NCBI GenBank assembly: GCA_033297205.1
Contig: MU859066.1
Coordinates: forward strand, 310,001 to 374,000
Direction of reading: 5' to 3'
From: Pseudoneurospora amorphoporcata
Lineage: Eukaryota; Ascomycota; Sordariomycetes; Sordariales; Sordariaceae
DNA: 64,000 bases
Made by a program: the position numbers and the translations under genes. Below the pieces are notes generated by a model that was not told the DNA's origin, made no database searches, and saw only the letters and a list, made by a program, of their open reading frames with translations. Shown here piece by piece: positions 23,898-36,082 of the stretch. Numbering within the stretch: position 1 is the stretch's first letter; each line of letters opens with the position of its first letter.

Positions 23898-24820
23898 ATG
23901 ACGGGCAAGCGCTTCACGGAGGACCAGAGAGTCCTTCTCGAAAGGATGCTGACTCTGAAGGACAAATTGAGCAACCATGACATCGCCTTTATCCTGGGCT
24001 TTGACGAGCGCACCATTCGGCGAAGAAGATATGAATTTGAAGCCAATGGCAAGATCGCACCACCACCCGATGTCAGCAAAAATGCTGAGAAACTAAAGGC
24101 CGAAAACCTCGAGGTGCGTAGTGTCTCGTCCGAGAGCGTGCTAGCTATCTCCTGCTATCATTATAGGGCCGCCCCCAAAATCATGGGCTCGTCAAGCTAA
24201 CATTTGCAAACTCGTCAAAACAGAAACTTGTCGAGTGGCTCAAGGACAACGACGATGCATTGATCGAGGACATGCAAAAGTTCCTCAAGGAGGCCTGCGA
24301 CTGCAACGTCAGCAAGGCCACTATCAGCAGACAGCTGAATAAAGTTACCAAAGAGAACAGGCAGATGGGCCGCGTCAAGCGTCTGAAGGCCCGGGCCAAG
24401 AGGGCGGCCGAGGGCCGTAACTTTGACTTCACTACTGCTCGTTCCACTTCGCGGAGTGCGACTGCCAGCGTGGATAGAGATAGCATCGTCGGTGAACCGC
24501 AATCACAAGAGCAACAGCAAGGACAACAGCAAGATCAGCAACAGCCACAACAAGAACCAGGGCATCTCCACCAACAACAGATACAGCCGCGGGAGCTACC
24601 GCCAGGGCAACAGGAGCTACCGCAAATACCACATCAACAGGGACAACAGAAACCAGAAGCTGGCTTCGAACAATTCCAACCTTCAATTTTGGACTTCCCA
24701 ACCCCCGAGCAAGCCCTTCTCTCCCTATCTCGAACCCAGCCACAAGGTCAACCATCGACATTTGCAGAAAGTAGTAGGACATTAGCACAAACGCAACTAG
24801 GAACAGGTGCTAGTGTCTAG
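23898..24820 (+). CDS. Transposase-derived helix-turn-helix protein with Gln-rich tail
   Basis: Two exons (23898-24113, 24224-24820) flank a 110-bp intron with a CTAAC branch site, giving 270 aa. Residues about 5-50 form a homeodomain-like HTH (FTEDQRVLLERML ... DERTIRRRRYEFEANG). Residues about 73-118 look like the second, winged HTH of IS630/Tc1-type transposases (LVEWLKDNDDALIEDMQKFL ... VSKATISRQLNK). This bipartite DNA-binding head normally precedes a DDE catalytic domain, which is absent. A basic stretch and a Gln/Pro-rich tail of about 120 residues follow. The gene is intact, spliced and not RIP-mutated, which suggests a domesticated DNA-binding protein. Its targets are unknown. Confidence 0.75.
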
Positions 24821-27246
24821 GGAGATTTCCGCCGCTTTTCGCGTCTTGCTCGCTCACGACTTGAAGAAGCGGACTGAGAAGGGGATGGGGTCATAACACG
24901 GCAACAAGAACGGTTAGTTCATGGCATGGATACATGTTGAATGCGTATCTGTCAGTTATTCTGATAGTCATTAGTATTGAAGCGAAGAAAGGACATGGCT
25001 GTTTCAGATGTTACAAAGTATAAGAGAAATGATACGGATGGCGTAGGGGTGGGGGTGTTGTGGTATTCAAAACAAAAGCGAGGTTTGGTTATGGATTTTT
25101 TTTCCCTTGAGGGCAGGGCTTTGGTCGTTATACCGATCGACCTCTAGCGTTCCTGAGAGCTTCTATTGTCAGTTGTTTTGTTATCAGTTAGCATCATTTG
25201 AGCCGAAGGGTATCGATGTATCAGACATCACGTTACGTATAGCAAACGGTCAATAATATGGATGATGGGGAAGGGGTGCTGTGATATTCACATCAAAGGC
25301 GTGGGCTGGGTCATGAACTCTTTGCTCTTCCCTTTTCTTCTTTTTCTTCTTCTTCTCTTTAGAGGTTTGGGTCAGTATGCTAGCCTCAAGCGTATGAGCT
25401 ACCTACATTGAGAGCTGGGTAGCAGTATAGTCTCAGAATTTTCGGACGGACATTTTGTTTCAGATCAAAACAAGGGGACTCATTGGATGGTTCTGAGTAG
25501 GTAACATGCCCTGTCCATGATTAGGAGAACCAGATATTGGGCGTGGGGAAAGCTGGAAACTTGAACAGCAATCAGTATGCGAGGAAACAACAGCATATCA
25601 TATGAGATCTATCCAGGTATCTGAAGTGTTTTGCTGATATTTGTTATCGGTATGGAATCACCCATGAGAAGAGATGTAACAAGGAAGATTCTTCACTTGG
25701 ATAGCAAAAACACCAAATAGTGCCTTTATGAACAGGCAATCAGCAACACTATCTCCTTTTATCCCAGCTGCTATTGTGAAGAGGTAAAGCACGTTTCCTA
25801 GTTCTAAATACATTGTCTCGTTTTGGGTTTCCTCCTGCTCTTCAATCTTATGCCCGCCGCTTTCAATCTCTGCCAGTATACCAGCAATAAATAGCGAAAA
25901 CCTGATTGGCAAGAGGAACTCATGCTTAAATGCTCTGTAATCCAGCTCTTCCTGTCCTTCAAGCCATGTTTGAAAAGCAAACAAGTAAAGCGAGGTCTGT
26001 GTATCTGGGGGCTCAAGACACATTCAGACGTTTGACCCAACTTGGGTTTTCTTTTTTGTCCTTCTTTCCCTTTCAAGGTTCACTCTGCTCTGTCTTTCCA
26101 TCCTTCGCGGATAGCTGATTATGCGTGTAGTTTCAGTTGCCCATTCTTGTTTATCAGAGTTGTTAGTACCGAATACCCAAAGGGATACATAATCGACCGT
26201 GACTGACACTGGACACTTGAAATTTATACCCTGACACTCTGATTGACACTTTTACCAGAGCCTCCCCGTCCTCATCGCAAAATAGGAGCCGTGGCGGCGC
26301 TCTCAGGCTCTAATCTTAAGTGGCTCCCTGGCTCTGGAATCAGGTAGAAACTAAAATAAAATAAAATCAGTTTATCATAATCCCATTGTTGACTTTACGA
26401 TTCTGCTAGGTTTACGACGAGGAGATGAGTTGGGCTTCTTTCATTAGCATTAAATATCATGTACTGCTACACTAGACTTAGGCTTGCTACGGTTACGGGT
26501 CGACTGCTTGGTTAGTGGTGCTTGCGTACTTGTCTGGGTTGATTAGAGCTAGAGGTCCATAGCGATTGCCAATCGCTAGTTTACGAGAGGCCTTGGGGAA
26601 GAGTCTCCGTTTGACAATTGCCATCTTGTCGTTTTCTTTTGTGTCTACCATTGAGGGATGTTCTAAGAACTATTCGACGTAGTAGTACTGCCATGTACAA
26701 GACTCAATAGCTCTGTGTTTATTACACTGGGTCTGCTAGACCCTAGGTCCCCTCGTTGTGTGTCTATCATCCACAGAATGGCCTTGATGCCATTGATGTG
26801 ACTCTGCCTTGTTCTTCCTGCCAGCCCAGTAGAGAGGTTGTCACACCTACGCTACTTTCATCATTAATATGCCTTAAAGAGCAGGAAGGAGCTTGGATGA
26901 AAGGTCCATTAGGTCACCTCGTCGGGCCAGAAAAAAACAAGAAAAATATGTGAAGCTATGCACCACAAGAATAGGGTCCTACCGCTGGGTACAAAAAAGT
27001 GCACTTGTAATGACCGTCCAACATAAAAGGTACGTGTAGCAAAGCGTAAAGAAAAGGAATAGAGGACAGCAGTTGTGGGTAGATTATTAGACAGAGATTA
27101 AACATTATAGTAGCCACATGGCTACGGGCTTAAGAAGAGAAAGGACTTAGGGAGATAAGAGAAGATGATAGACAGGATACTCAGCCAGGAAATGATGTGC
27201 AAAAAGTGGTTGAGGGAATGATTAAGAGGAAGTGAAAATCGAGAAC
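24821..27246. other. Intergenic interval with imperfect tandem duplication
   Basis: Two diverged copies of about 200 bp follow the HTH gene (about 24948-25140 and 25167-25380). Each has a CAGTT..GAAG..GGATG..GGGG..GTATTC-like order of blocks. A pyrimidine tract lies at about 25320-25360 and an AAAAT run near 26350. Apart from the doubtful frame at 25658-26023 I see no gene. Some stretches near 26500-26650 read as short open frames on the minus strand and may be transposon debris. Confidence 0.5.
25658..26023 (-). CDS. Unassigned ORF, doubtful
   Basis: This 121-codon minus-strand frame has protein-like composition, with a hydrophobic segment (FSLFIAGIL), an acidic stretch (KIEEQEETQNE) and a second hydrophobic segment. 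I recognise no family. The listed 5' end has no clear ATG, so any real gene would need an upstream exon. It may be a fragment or a chance frame. Confidence 0.2.
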   Translation of the reverse strand: MCLEPPDTQTSLYLFAFQTWLEGQEELDYRAFKHEFLLPIRFSLFIAGILAEIESGGHKIEEQEETQNETMYLELGNVLYLFTIAAGIKGDSVADCLFIKALFGVFAIQVKNLPCYISSHG

Positions 27247-30200
27247 CTAGAAAATTGACGCAGCCGAGCCGCTGTCCTTCTTTGCTCCCATTTTACGGGA
27301 AGGATGCACGCGGCAAGCAATATGACTAACCTCTTCACCAGCTGGAGATTCCGGCTCTGTAACCTCCGCTATAGGCGCTCCTGGAGTAACGCCTTGCCAC
27401 AGACCGACCGTCTCGACCGACAAGGAATCGCTGGCCTTGCGCACATGGCCATGGGGAGACGAGCCGGGAATGACACTTGGTCTCTTAGACCGACGCTTCT
27501 CTAGGTACTCGTAGACCGCCGGCCCCATTGTATCATAGGAGCTTGGAGGCCAAGTGTTGAAGTTGTCTGTTGATTCAGCCCGAGTTTTCGGCTTGGGTTT
27601 AGGCTCTGACCAGTTGCTCATCGAGGCAAAGAAGGCATCGGCGCGCTTGCCCTCATCTGTTTCATAAAACATGTCGGACAGCCCTTTCGGCTGGTCGTCG
27701 ACCACCTCCCCCCGTTCGATGGGCCAATGGAACCGTCTGGGCGTAGTATACTGAGGATGGCTTTCTGGGTAGTTCTCTTTGTTGCGGCACGATGAGAAGT
27801 TATCATCTGAGGGGCGCACAGTCTGATTGCTTTCCTGTGATTGCATTGATGGTTGACGCTGATTCTTTGAACGACCACGCGGGGGGGAATCTTTCCAAGA
27901 GAATCGAGGAAGGTTATCGTGGAGGGGGCCTCCCGGGCTTTGCTCATCCAAAATGGTTGGCCGAGTGACATGAGCTTCCTCATTGGGAGTTGTGAGCAAT
28001 ATTTCCGGTAAGCTGGCATCATAGCAATCACGATGATGCTTGGTTCGATCTTGGCCAAGGATCTCATGATAATTAACTTGGATGTTCTCGTAGAACTGGC
28101 CCTCGCTACTTTGGCCATAACTGGAGTCGGTGGTCGACCTCTTGCGCTGAGGAGGAGGAGGAGAGTCATCAGCTGGGATCTTCCATGACTCTGAATTGAA
28201 GTCACCTGAGCCACCAGGAGAATCGTGCTTGACAGATGTAGAGCCGACGGCAGGTCTCGGAGTTTGGGTTTGAGATGAGCTTTCAGCCCCGGTTTGCGCC
28301 GCAGAGGCTTCGGTCATTGCGTGAGACTTCGAGGGGTGATGTTGATAACCTGGATCAGGGCTAACAACAGGTGTCGAAGGTTTCGGGGAATGCGTTTCCT
28401 CAGCTGGGATGTTTGAAGGCAGGGGCTCGACCACAGCTGGGCCATCTTGAGGAATATAATCAGCTGATCTGATGTCTCTAGGCCGATACTGTTGTGTTGT
28501 TAGTAAAATCCGCGTCGCTAAGGCATGGCCGAACTTACCGGGGAATTTCCGGCCTGGCCCTTTTCATCACCACCTGCTCGCTTCTTGCGATTATTGTTGC
28601 TGGCATCACCGTCCTCCCTAGGTAGTTTATAAGTGGAAGACCCGCTCTTGGGAGGAAACTTGGCCAAGTTGCAGCATGGATAGCACAACTGGTGACGAGG
28701 AGGGACCTCCGTTCCTGAGGGGTAATGCTTATGGAATGGTTGGGATCGTATGGTGCCACATTGCGGGCACCAGTGGAACTTCTTGATATCATTGAGCGTC
28801 CTCTTGTTGGTGGTGTAAGGAACCAGGCTGAATTCCTGGTTCCGGTCAAGGCACCGACGACAGGTGCGGCAAAGACTACGTTGCGGTTCCTCCCCGGGAC
28901 AGAGCCTGTTCCTGAAGTCAACGTAGCGCATGTCCCTGGGGCGACTGCATGCGTAGCAATGTCGAGTTTTGTACTTGCAATCATAGACCTCCGGAAGAAG
29001 TCCTTGCAGATGACACTGAATGGAACGAATCTCGCCGTTGTCGTTGATGGCAGCGTCTGGGATCATTGCATGCCCGCCATGTGTAGTCTCCTTGCATGTT
29101 GATACAGAATCCTTGGCATGGTGGCAAGGTTGTTTGTTTCTCTGCTCTTTGGCCTGCTCGGTGGCCTGCTCGTTGGTGTGCTGACCAAGCTGCTCTTCAA
29201 CATGCTCATGGTCCCGCTCATTCTGACCCTCATTAACCTGCACATTGTGCTGCTTGTCGCAACTTTCATCAACCTTCTCGCCCGGCTGCTCGTGCGGATG
29301 CTTCTCGTTTACCGGACTCTTGGACATGGGTGCGGCGTTAGTAGACTTTGAATGAGGGGGCATGACAGGGCCCACGGGGGTTGAGATACTCTTCTGAGAA
29401 CTAGGTCGTAGCTGCACAGAAGCGGCGGCCGAGCTATTGATGAAGGAATCATGGCCGTTCTGTTGAATTTTTGAGGCCCTGGAAGTTGTGCGAGAAAGAA
29501 CCCTTGAACTCGAACGAGAAGGAGCTCTTGACGCCATATGAGAAGGAGCCTTGGACACTGTAAGAGAAGAAGCCCTAGAAGCTGCACGAAATAATGCTCT
29601 AGGAGCTGTATGAGATGGTGCCCTAGTCGATGTATAAGAAGGCGCCCTAGATGTCGTGGGCGAAGAATCAATAGAAGCCCATGCCGAAGAAATGGTAGCA
29701 GCTGTAGTTGAAGTGTTTGTGCGCAATGCGGAAGGTGATCCCATGGAAACCGATACTTCAGACTCCGTCTTAGATTTGCGCACAGTTGCCTGTGAAAGTG
29801 CATGGGGTTTCGTGGAGGCTGGTGAAGCAGGCATTGAAGGAGCTGTAAGCACCTGAGGCACAGCGGACTGAGACGATATTGAAGGTGCATCAGAAGATGT
29901 TTTTGGAGATGGGAACTCAAGTTTCTCCGGAGCACTCGAGCCCAGGGTTTGCTTCTGAGCCAAAATCATCTGGTAGTGAGCCTCAAACTTTTCGTACTTG
30001 GGTGGTGACAGCTTGATATCAACCAATCCACGGAGATGAGCATTGGACTTGACGAAACGAACTTGCCGGCGTGGAAGCTGCTTCGTAAACTGGCGGGGGT
30101 AAGAACGACCGTCGTGGACTCTCTTTGTCTGGTATTGATCGTCATCTGAACCGCTGGAATGATCTCTCAGCGGTTCATCATTTGTGTTGGCCGTCTCCGC

Positions 30201-30908
30201 TGCAGAAGCAAACACAGACTCGTGATTGGATCTATCGTCGTCCTTTCGTCCACTCTGAGGCGCCCTCTGGCGTGTGGCCACCCTTTCCGAGCCGGAAGAC
30301 TCAAGATCAGTATCTTCGCGCATGATCTTGTGTCTATAGCCCATATGATTGCGTAGGGACTCCGATTTGGCGGCGCTTGGGGAAGAGGAAGCAGAAGATC
30401 TAGCGCCCCGCTGGGTGGGAAGTTGGACGATGGTCCGCGAACGGCGAGCGGATTGGCTGCCGATGGAAGGTTCAGCGAAGTCATTGCGGCTATCTTGGAA
30501 GAGGGCATAGCGGCTATCGGACTCGAGAACCGCCTTGCTGGTGTGGCAATGTCGGTCTGAAGAGGGGTATTCCAAATCTTGGTCGTCCTCGTAATCCTAG
30601 TACTCGGACTCGTCCTCTTGGAAAGTATCTTCGGGATCCCGGGGCTCAGGGCTCTCTGGCCAAGCACCTGGATGTTCTGATCTTGTACGTGTTTTCTCTC
30701 GCGGATGACGACATCTTTTCTTTGAGGTTTTTGAGGTGCGTCGCGAGCGTCGGTCGGTGGAGGACTGCTCCCCAAGGCTGTTTGAGCTACTAGCCACAGT
30801 ACTGTCAGGCCCCAATCGATCTTGTACCGTGATGTTCCGGAGTAACCTGGCCACGCCCTTAACACTGAGCAGTGTGTCCACGATGGACGCATGCTTCTTG
30901 CGCGGCAT
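27247..30908 (-). CDS. Large Cys-cluster protein of unknown function, frame broken by one TAG
   Basis: The frame runs from ATG 30908 to a stop at 27247, with one 50-bp intron (28489-28538; GTAAGT donor, TACTAAC branch site). That gives about 1203 codons, interrupted by a single in-frame TAG at 30597-30599. The N-terminus is basic, then strongly acidic around the stop. A Ser/Arg/Ala-rich region of SRAPS-like repeats spans about residues 419-480, followed by a Glu/Gln/His-rich stretch. At about residues 640-745 lies a cluster of CxxC-type pairs (CYAC, CRTC, CPQC, CYPC) that could bind several zinc ions. The C-terminal third is Pro/Ser-rich and probably disordered. A 5' UTR intron is suggested by CTAAC and TTGCCAG just upstream. 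I do not recognise the family. The TAG could mean a pseudogene, readthrough, an unusual intron or a sequence error. Confidence 0.6.
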
Positions 30909-32267
30909 GGTGGTGCCGCGAGGGATTACTGTGGTTGAGAGTTGTTTCGTTGCTGGCAATACCAAACCGGGTTGGTTAGCTTGCAATTTTTGACCAGAGG
31001 GGAGGATTGTGTGTTAACAAGTGATCGAAACGTCAAGTGAAGGGTTAGAGCCCGGACCTCCTGGCGGCAATTCCCAGTAGCTTTTGATCGGTAAGACCGG
31101 CCGATGCCCTTTGAAATACCGACACTAAGGAGTGTCGCGGGCAATTGAAGTCGTTCAGCGAGACGTGAAAGACGCCCGACACACAAACTGAGTGTCGATG
31201 CGGTCGTGTTTGCGAGACGGATAACTAAAGTAAAAGTGCGGATGGCTTACCTTGTCGCGTGTCAAGCGCGCCACACGTCTGACCGGACAGCGATCTTTGT
31301 TTACAGCCTCCTACGCCTCACAAGTTTAAACTCCAGGTGATTCTAAGATGGTTGTTCTGTCGCGGATTTAGTATCCTGCGGAAAGGTATACGCGAAGAAA
31401 AGTGCAAATAAAGGAGAGACGTGGGATGGCGAAGAGAGATAGCCAGAATGATGTAACTGAGGAAAACTGACCGAGAAGTTATAGAAAATTGGTTTACTCA
31501 ATTGCTTTGTGCAAGCAGTAGAGGTAGATGGCGTATGGCGAAGGGAAAAGAGGGGAGGACGACGGAAGGTGCGGTGCATAGGATGTCAGAAACCGTGGAA
31601 GTACCCCGCCGCGCGTGTGGTGTAACCTGTAGGTACGGTAACGATTTGAAATCGCTTGGAACAATAGAAAATTAACTGCGTCAGTCAGTTGAAAGGATCG
31701 AGATGTCGAAAAATTGCAGGTTTGCCACAGACAGCAGAGACGCGTAAGTAGGAAGATGATTTTAGCGGCTGAAGAGCAAAGGGGTCAAGTGGAGGGTTAA
31801 TTGAGAAGAGGACGGGGAGCAAACGCGTTTTGTAACTTGAAAGCGGAACGCGTTGATAACTAATACTCTCGGGAAGATGGCGGCATGACAATGGTCTAGA
31901 ATCGTGAACTAAAGGATCGAGTTCGGACGAAAACCCAGAGGATCCTTGGCCGGTCTATATCGATACGGAGCGCCAATACGAAACGCTGTTAGTACCACTC
32001 TAGAAAGGCGGGAATAGCTTCAACTTTGTCCCAAACCGCTGCCGACGAGTCTCAATTAGACTTGTTCATCTTCATTCCACAAATAATAAATGGCAAGAGA
32101 AGGCTGACTCACAAGAAGTTAATGAAAATGATTCATATTCACTCCAACGCAGACGCTAATTTATACAGTGCCATCCCGGCTTTTTCTTTTCACCCATCCG
32201 GTTTAAAACAGTAAATAGCTTTAAAAATCATCTATAGATCCGCAGATGCCCCGTCCATGTGACCCTC
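30909..32267. other. Intergenic interval
   Basis: It holds the promoter of the Cys-cluster gene and the 3' end of STT3. Short frames on both strands lack domains. Nothing else stands out. Confidence 0.5.
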
Positions 32268-34945
32268 TCAGTCTACGCGCAGGACCCGAGGTCCCTTCTT
32301 CTTGATTACCTTCTTCTTCTTCTGGCCGCGCTCAAAAGCGGAAGCAGAAGCATGGTCACGGCCCAGATTATCGAGGTCCTTGACCTTGTAAATACGGATA
32401 ATCCAGTTTTCACTCGTGAAAGCCTCCTCGATGCTGTTGAGAACCGGGCCGCCGTCATCGGGAAGGCGGACACCACGGACGCGATCTTGAGCCTGCCCAG
32501 GGGGGAAGAGGTTGTTGTAGTTATGATACGACATCTTGTACCTGTGAATCAGTTAGTATCAGAAGCGGCTATGGAAGAAGGGTTGTACTCACATCAAGCT
32601 GTTCTTCATGGTGTCGGTAGCCCCGGCATCGACACGGTATTCACCGCGCGGCGTAAAGAACTCGCGCTCCTTGACCTCGTCAGGCCAAATACCCTCAGCA
32701 ATACGGACCATCCAAAGGAACTTGTTGATATCGTCGCCGGAGTATCCCAAAAGGCCACCGAAAACAACCAAGATATAATCCACCTCGTGCTGGCGCATTA
32801 TGGGATAGCTGACTTCCTCGCGCGAGGCCATGGCCTTGCCAACAGTCGCGATATGTGTGTTGTTCCAGGTGTTGTTGTCGACAAGCGTGGGACGGTCGGC
32901 CATGCCGCCAATCTGGTAGCCATAATCCCACCAAGACATGATCTTGGCATCATCCTTAGTGTTTTGGCGCAGCCACTGATACGCCTCACGATAATCGTCA
33001 ATGATATGCTGGCTACCATCAGGCATCCTGCTGGCCAAGACGACTGATGGTGACGAATAGGCGTTCGAAGTGACCCATGTGCAGTGAGCGACAAACATCA
33101 GCAGATAGGCGGTCATGGCGCCAGCAACGGTGACCTTGGAGAAGGTCGCATAGATGCCGATATATGGCTTGCTCGACGCCCTAAGACCCGGCTTTGATAC
33201 CTTCTTGGAGGTACCGTCGGTAGGTTCCTCAACAAGATGCTCCTCCGGGATGGGTGACTTAGCCTTAAGATATGTGTCAAGGATAGTGGAGAGCGCAATG
33301 GCCGCCGCAACGCAAACAACGGGGGTGAGCGTCAACATGAGACGAACCATGACACCAGCGAAGTAACTACCAAACAAGGCGTAAACAATGACAAATACGT
33401 GCTCATCGGCCAGCTTCTGGTAGCACAGATAGATACCAGCGGGCAAGAGCCAGATGAGCATGTTGAGGTCGAAGAAGAAGGCGGGCCATGCTGTGGGCTG
33501 ATGTTCGGAAACTGAGGCAATGATGGGAATGTGAATCTTGGCATATCCCGTATCCCACAAAGAGTAGAAACGACCACCCCAGGGAGCAATGTAACCAGCG
33601 CTGGTAGCAATGACAAGACCGGTGAGGCCAATGCCAAAGACACTTCCAGCAAAGACCCACAAGAAGGTCTGGAACTGGCGGCTGGGAATCGCCGAGCGAA
33701 CGTAGTCGAGGAAAGCCAAAAGCTGGAGGAAGCCAAAGATACCTGCCAGGTGTTAGTCAACGACTCGAAAAGGAGGGCTAATCAAGTCAACGTACCCAAA
33801 GCAGGCATGTGCTCGCTGGTCTTGACGGGCAGGAAACCAACAAAGGGAATCTGCATGCTGGCCAATGTTCCCAACGCATACCAGCTGGTATACGAAACAT
33901 AAAGTCGAGTGCTGTAGCGGCCCATGCAGATGAGAACAAAGGCGTGAAGGGGAAGGAGACAGGTAATGAAGGCATAACCGCCCCAGGAAGCAACCATGTA
34001 ACCGTAGAAGAGGGCGCAGAGAGCTCCCCAAAGCATGGATCCGAGCTTGAGAGCCTTAATCCACAGATAGAAGGTGAAGACCAGCAGGAAAATGGCAATG
34101 GCTTCGTTGTCGTAACTGCCAGCAACCGAACGAGAGATATAGCCAGGGGCGATACCCATGAAGATAGCGGCAAGAAGACCGGCGGACGAAGACGGGGTCA
34201 TCTCGTTGGTGAGGAGGTAAGCGGCGTAAGCAGTAAGACCTGAAAAGGCCGGCGCGAGGAGGACGCAGACATTCCGGATGTCGACGGGAATCGAAAGGGC
34301 CCTCAGAGCATGGTAAATGACACCGCTGGTAACCATGAGGCCGGGATAGAGGGTGCCCCCGGTGACGCGGCCCAGGGGATGCCATGTCCGATCATCGAAC
34401 CAGTCCCAGAACTTGTAGAATCCATTTGCGACCAAGTATTTTGTCGCTCTGAAGTTGAACCAGGGATCGACTACACGGGTGTTAGTGATGCGGTTTCGTA
34501 AGAATATCGGTGTTGTTGTCGCGCTTGGGGAGATAGTAGGTGTTGTAGATTGGGGAAGGAAACAAGCTTATAGCCCGGGAACTGACATTCGTGGATGATT
34601 GATTCGAAACCTGGTTGCAAGCAAGCAATTAGCATTCATGAACATCAAGAAAAAAGACCATGGACTCAAATTATAAGGTCCATTGAACACTTGGGGCAAG
34701 GGATAGCTTCGAGGACGGCGTTGAGGGTCTTTGTGATGTTGCTGCCCAGCTCGTCCGGAGCTGCAGTCTGCCACGCATGTTCCATGTCAAGGAAGCTGGG
34801 GACCGGGAGGCTTACGAATAACAGAAAACAGGCGGCTTGAAATAGCAGCACCGGCGATAAGCAAGAGAATAATCACCCGCAGCAATGTGCGAGTGCTATC
34901 CCCTTTGCCCGCAACGGCGAGACGTTCTAGGGAATCGGCCGACAT
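32268..34945 (-). CDS. stt3: Oligosaccharyltransferase catalytic subunit STT3
   Basis: STT3 transfers the lipid-linked glycan to Asn in N-X-S/T sequons in the ER lumen. Five exons (34945-34816, 34610-34587, 34470-33796, 33742-32593, 32541-32268) give 750 aa, close to the family size. Landmarks are the first luminal acidic motif in HEFDPWFNF (D53), many transmembrane helices, and the WWDYG motif at residues 547-551 followed by TWNNTHIATVGKAM. The conserved EEAFTSENWIIRIYKVK block comes near the end and a Lys-rich tail after it. The introns are 205, 116, 53 and 51 bp. Exon 2 is a 24-nt microexon that supplies FESIIHE, needed for the conserved motif. Alternative spliced forms are possible, but the frame and family match support this one. 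Confidence 0.96.
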
Positions 34946-36082
34946 GATGGCCGTGATCTGATGGTTTGTGCTTCCTCGCGGAGGTGCAGGTTGTTGCAGA
35001 GGTTCGCTGTCATTGACGGACTGGTGGAGGTCCAGCCAGAAGGTCCAATCCCAATGCGCCCGCGACAAGAGGACAGTTGGAGCTTCCACCACCTCATCAC
35101 AGAGACACAGACCTGGTCCATGCTTGGCACGCATCACGCCAAGACTCGCTAGCACCATCCTGTGCCATTCTGCCGGGCGGTCAGAGTCAAATAATAAGTC
35201 CGTTTGACTTCCCCCCCGCTGTCGATGTTCATATGTTGGTCCAAAACATGTGCCAGGATGTGAAGTATGGTAGAAAAATTGGTGGTGATACTCTTCCATA
35301 TAGTTCATATTCCACAAGACTGCTCTTGGTAGGCAATCAGTTTATGGTGGTAGGGGCATGGTGCTTGTACACTTTGGACATGACGACAATTGATAGTGTA
35401 TGAAAGGGGATTCAGGGGTGTCAACAAACATGACTGAGATGGACAGCCAAGAGCCGCAAAAGGCACAGAATTCACGTAAGCAAGTAATTCGTGAGGTATG
35501 AAGTGAGCACTGCACAAATAACTAGAATGCATCACAATCCGCCCAAGCCCAACAAAGGCAATAGCAATACGATCGTCACTCCGAGACCAAGAGAACGGCA
35601 GGACATCGTCAAGGCAGTCAAAGGACCAAGGACGGATACGTTCTTGAAGCAGCCCTGAAAAGATCCCCATCCAGATAACTGTGCTCTTTTCTAGGCAACT
35701 ATGTGTATCTGGCTACAACGAGCAACCCCAAAGAAGCCGTGGTGTGGCACAGAGGAACCCGAACCATGGGCCCCCTTCGTGCAATCTTCGAACAGAACAG
35801 CATCCGGCCGGGGGAGTCGTCAGGCATCCAACGTGGGTATCATCAGGACGATCCGTCCGCGGTGGTGGTGATGGTGGTGGTTCAGCCCGTGGCATTCATT
35901 TTCGGCAGCTATGGAGCTACCTAGCCGGATCAAGATTTCGTTGACCTCGTTGATAGCACCCAAAAACCCGTTCAAGCATGCTCCTTTGATGATGCAGTGT
36001 GTCGAGTGCGAAATCCTTTTTCAAAACCGCGCCGCCTGTTTAGATACCCACAACCAACCCCTTAACCCCAGAAGAAACACAT
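34946..36082. other. Intergenic interval between STT3 and L35
   Basis: This contains the STT3 promoter and the 3' end of the L35 gene. GT-rich repeats occur near 35861-35885. Small open frames are present on both strands with no recognisable domain. Confidence 0.5.

Noticed and set aside
26502..26652. About 50-codon minus-strand frame with basic sequence
   Set aside because: Too short and without a family match; possibly transposon debris, but this is not supportable.
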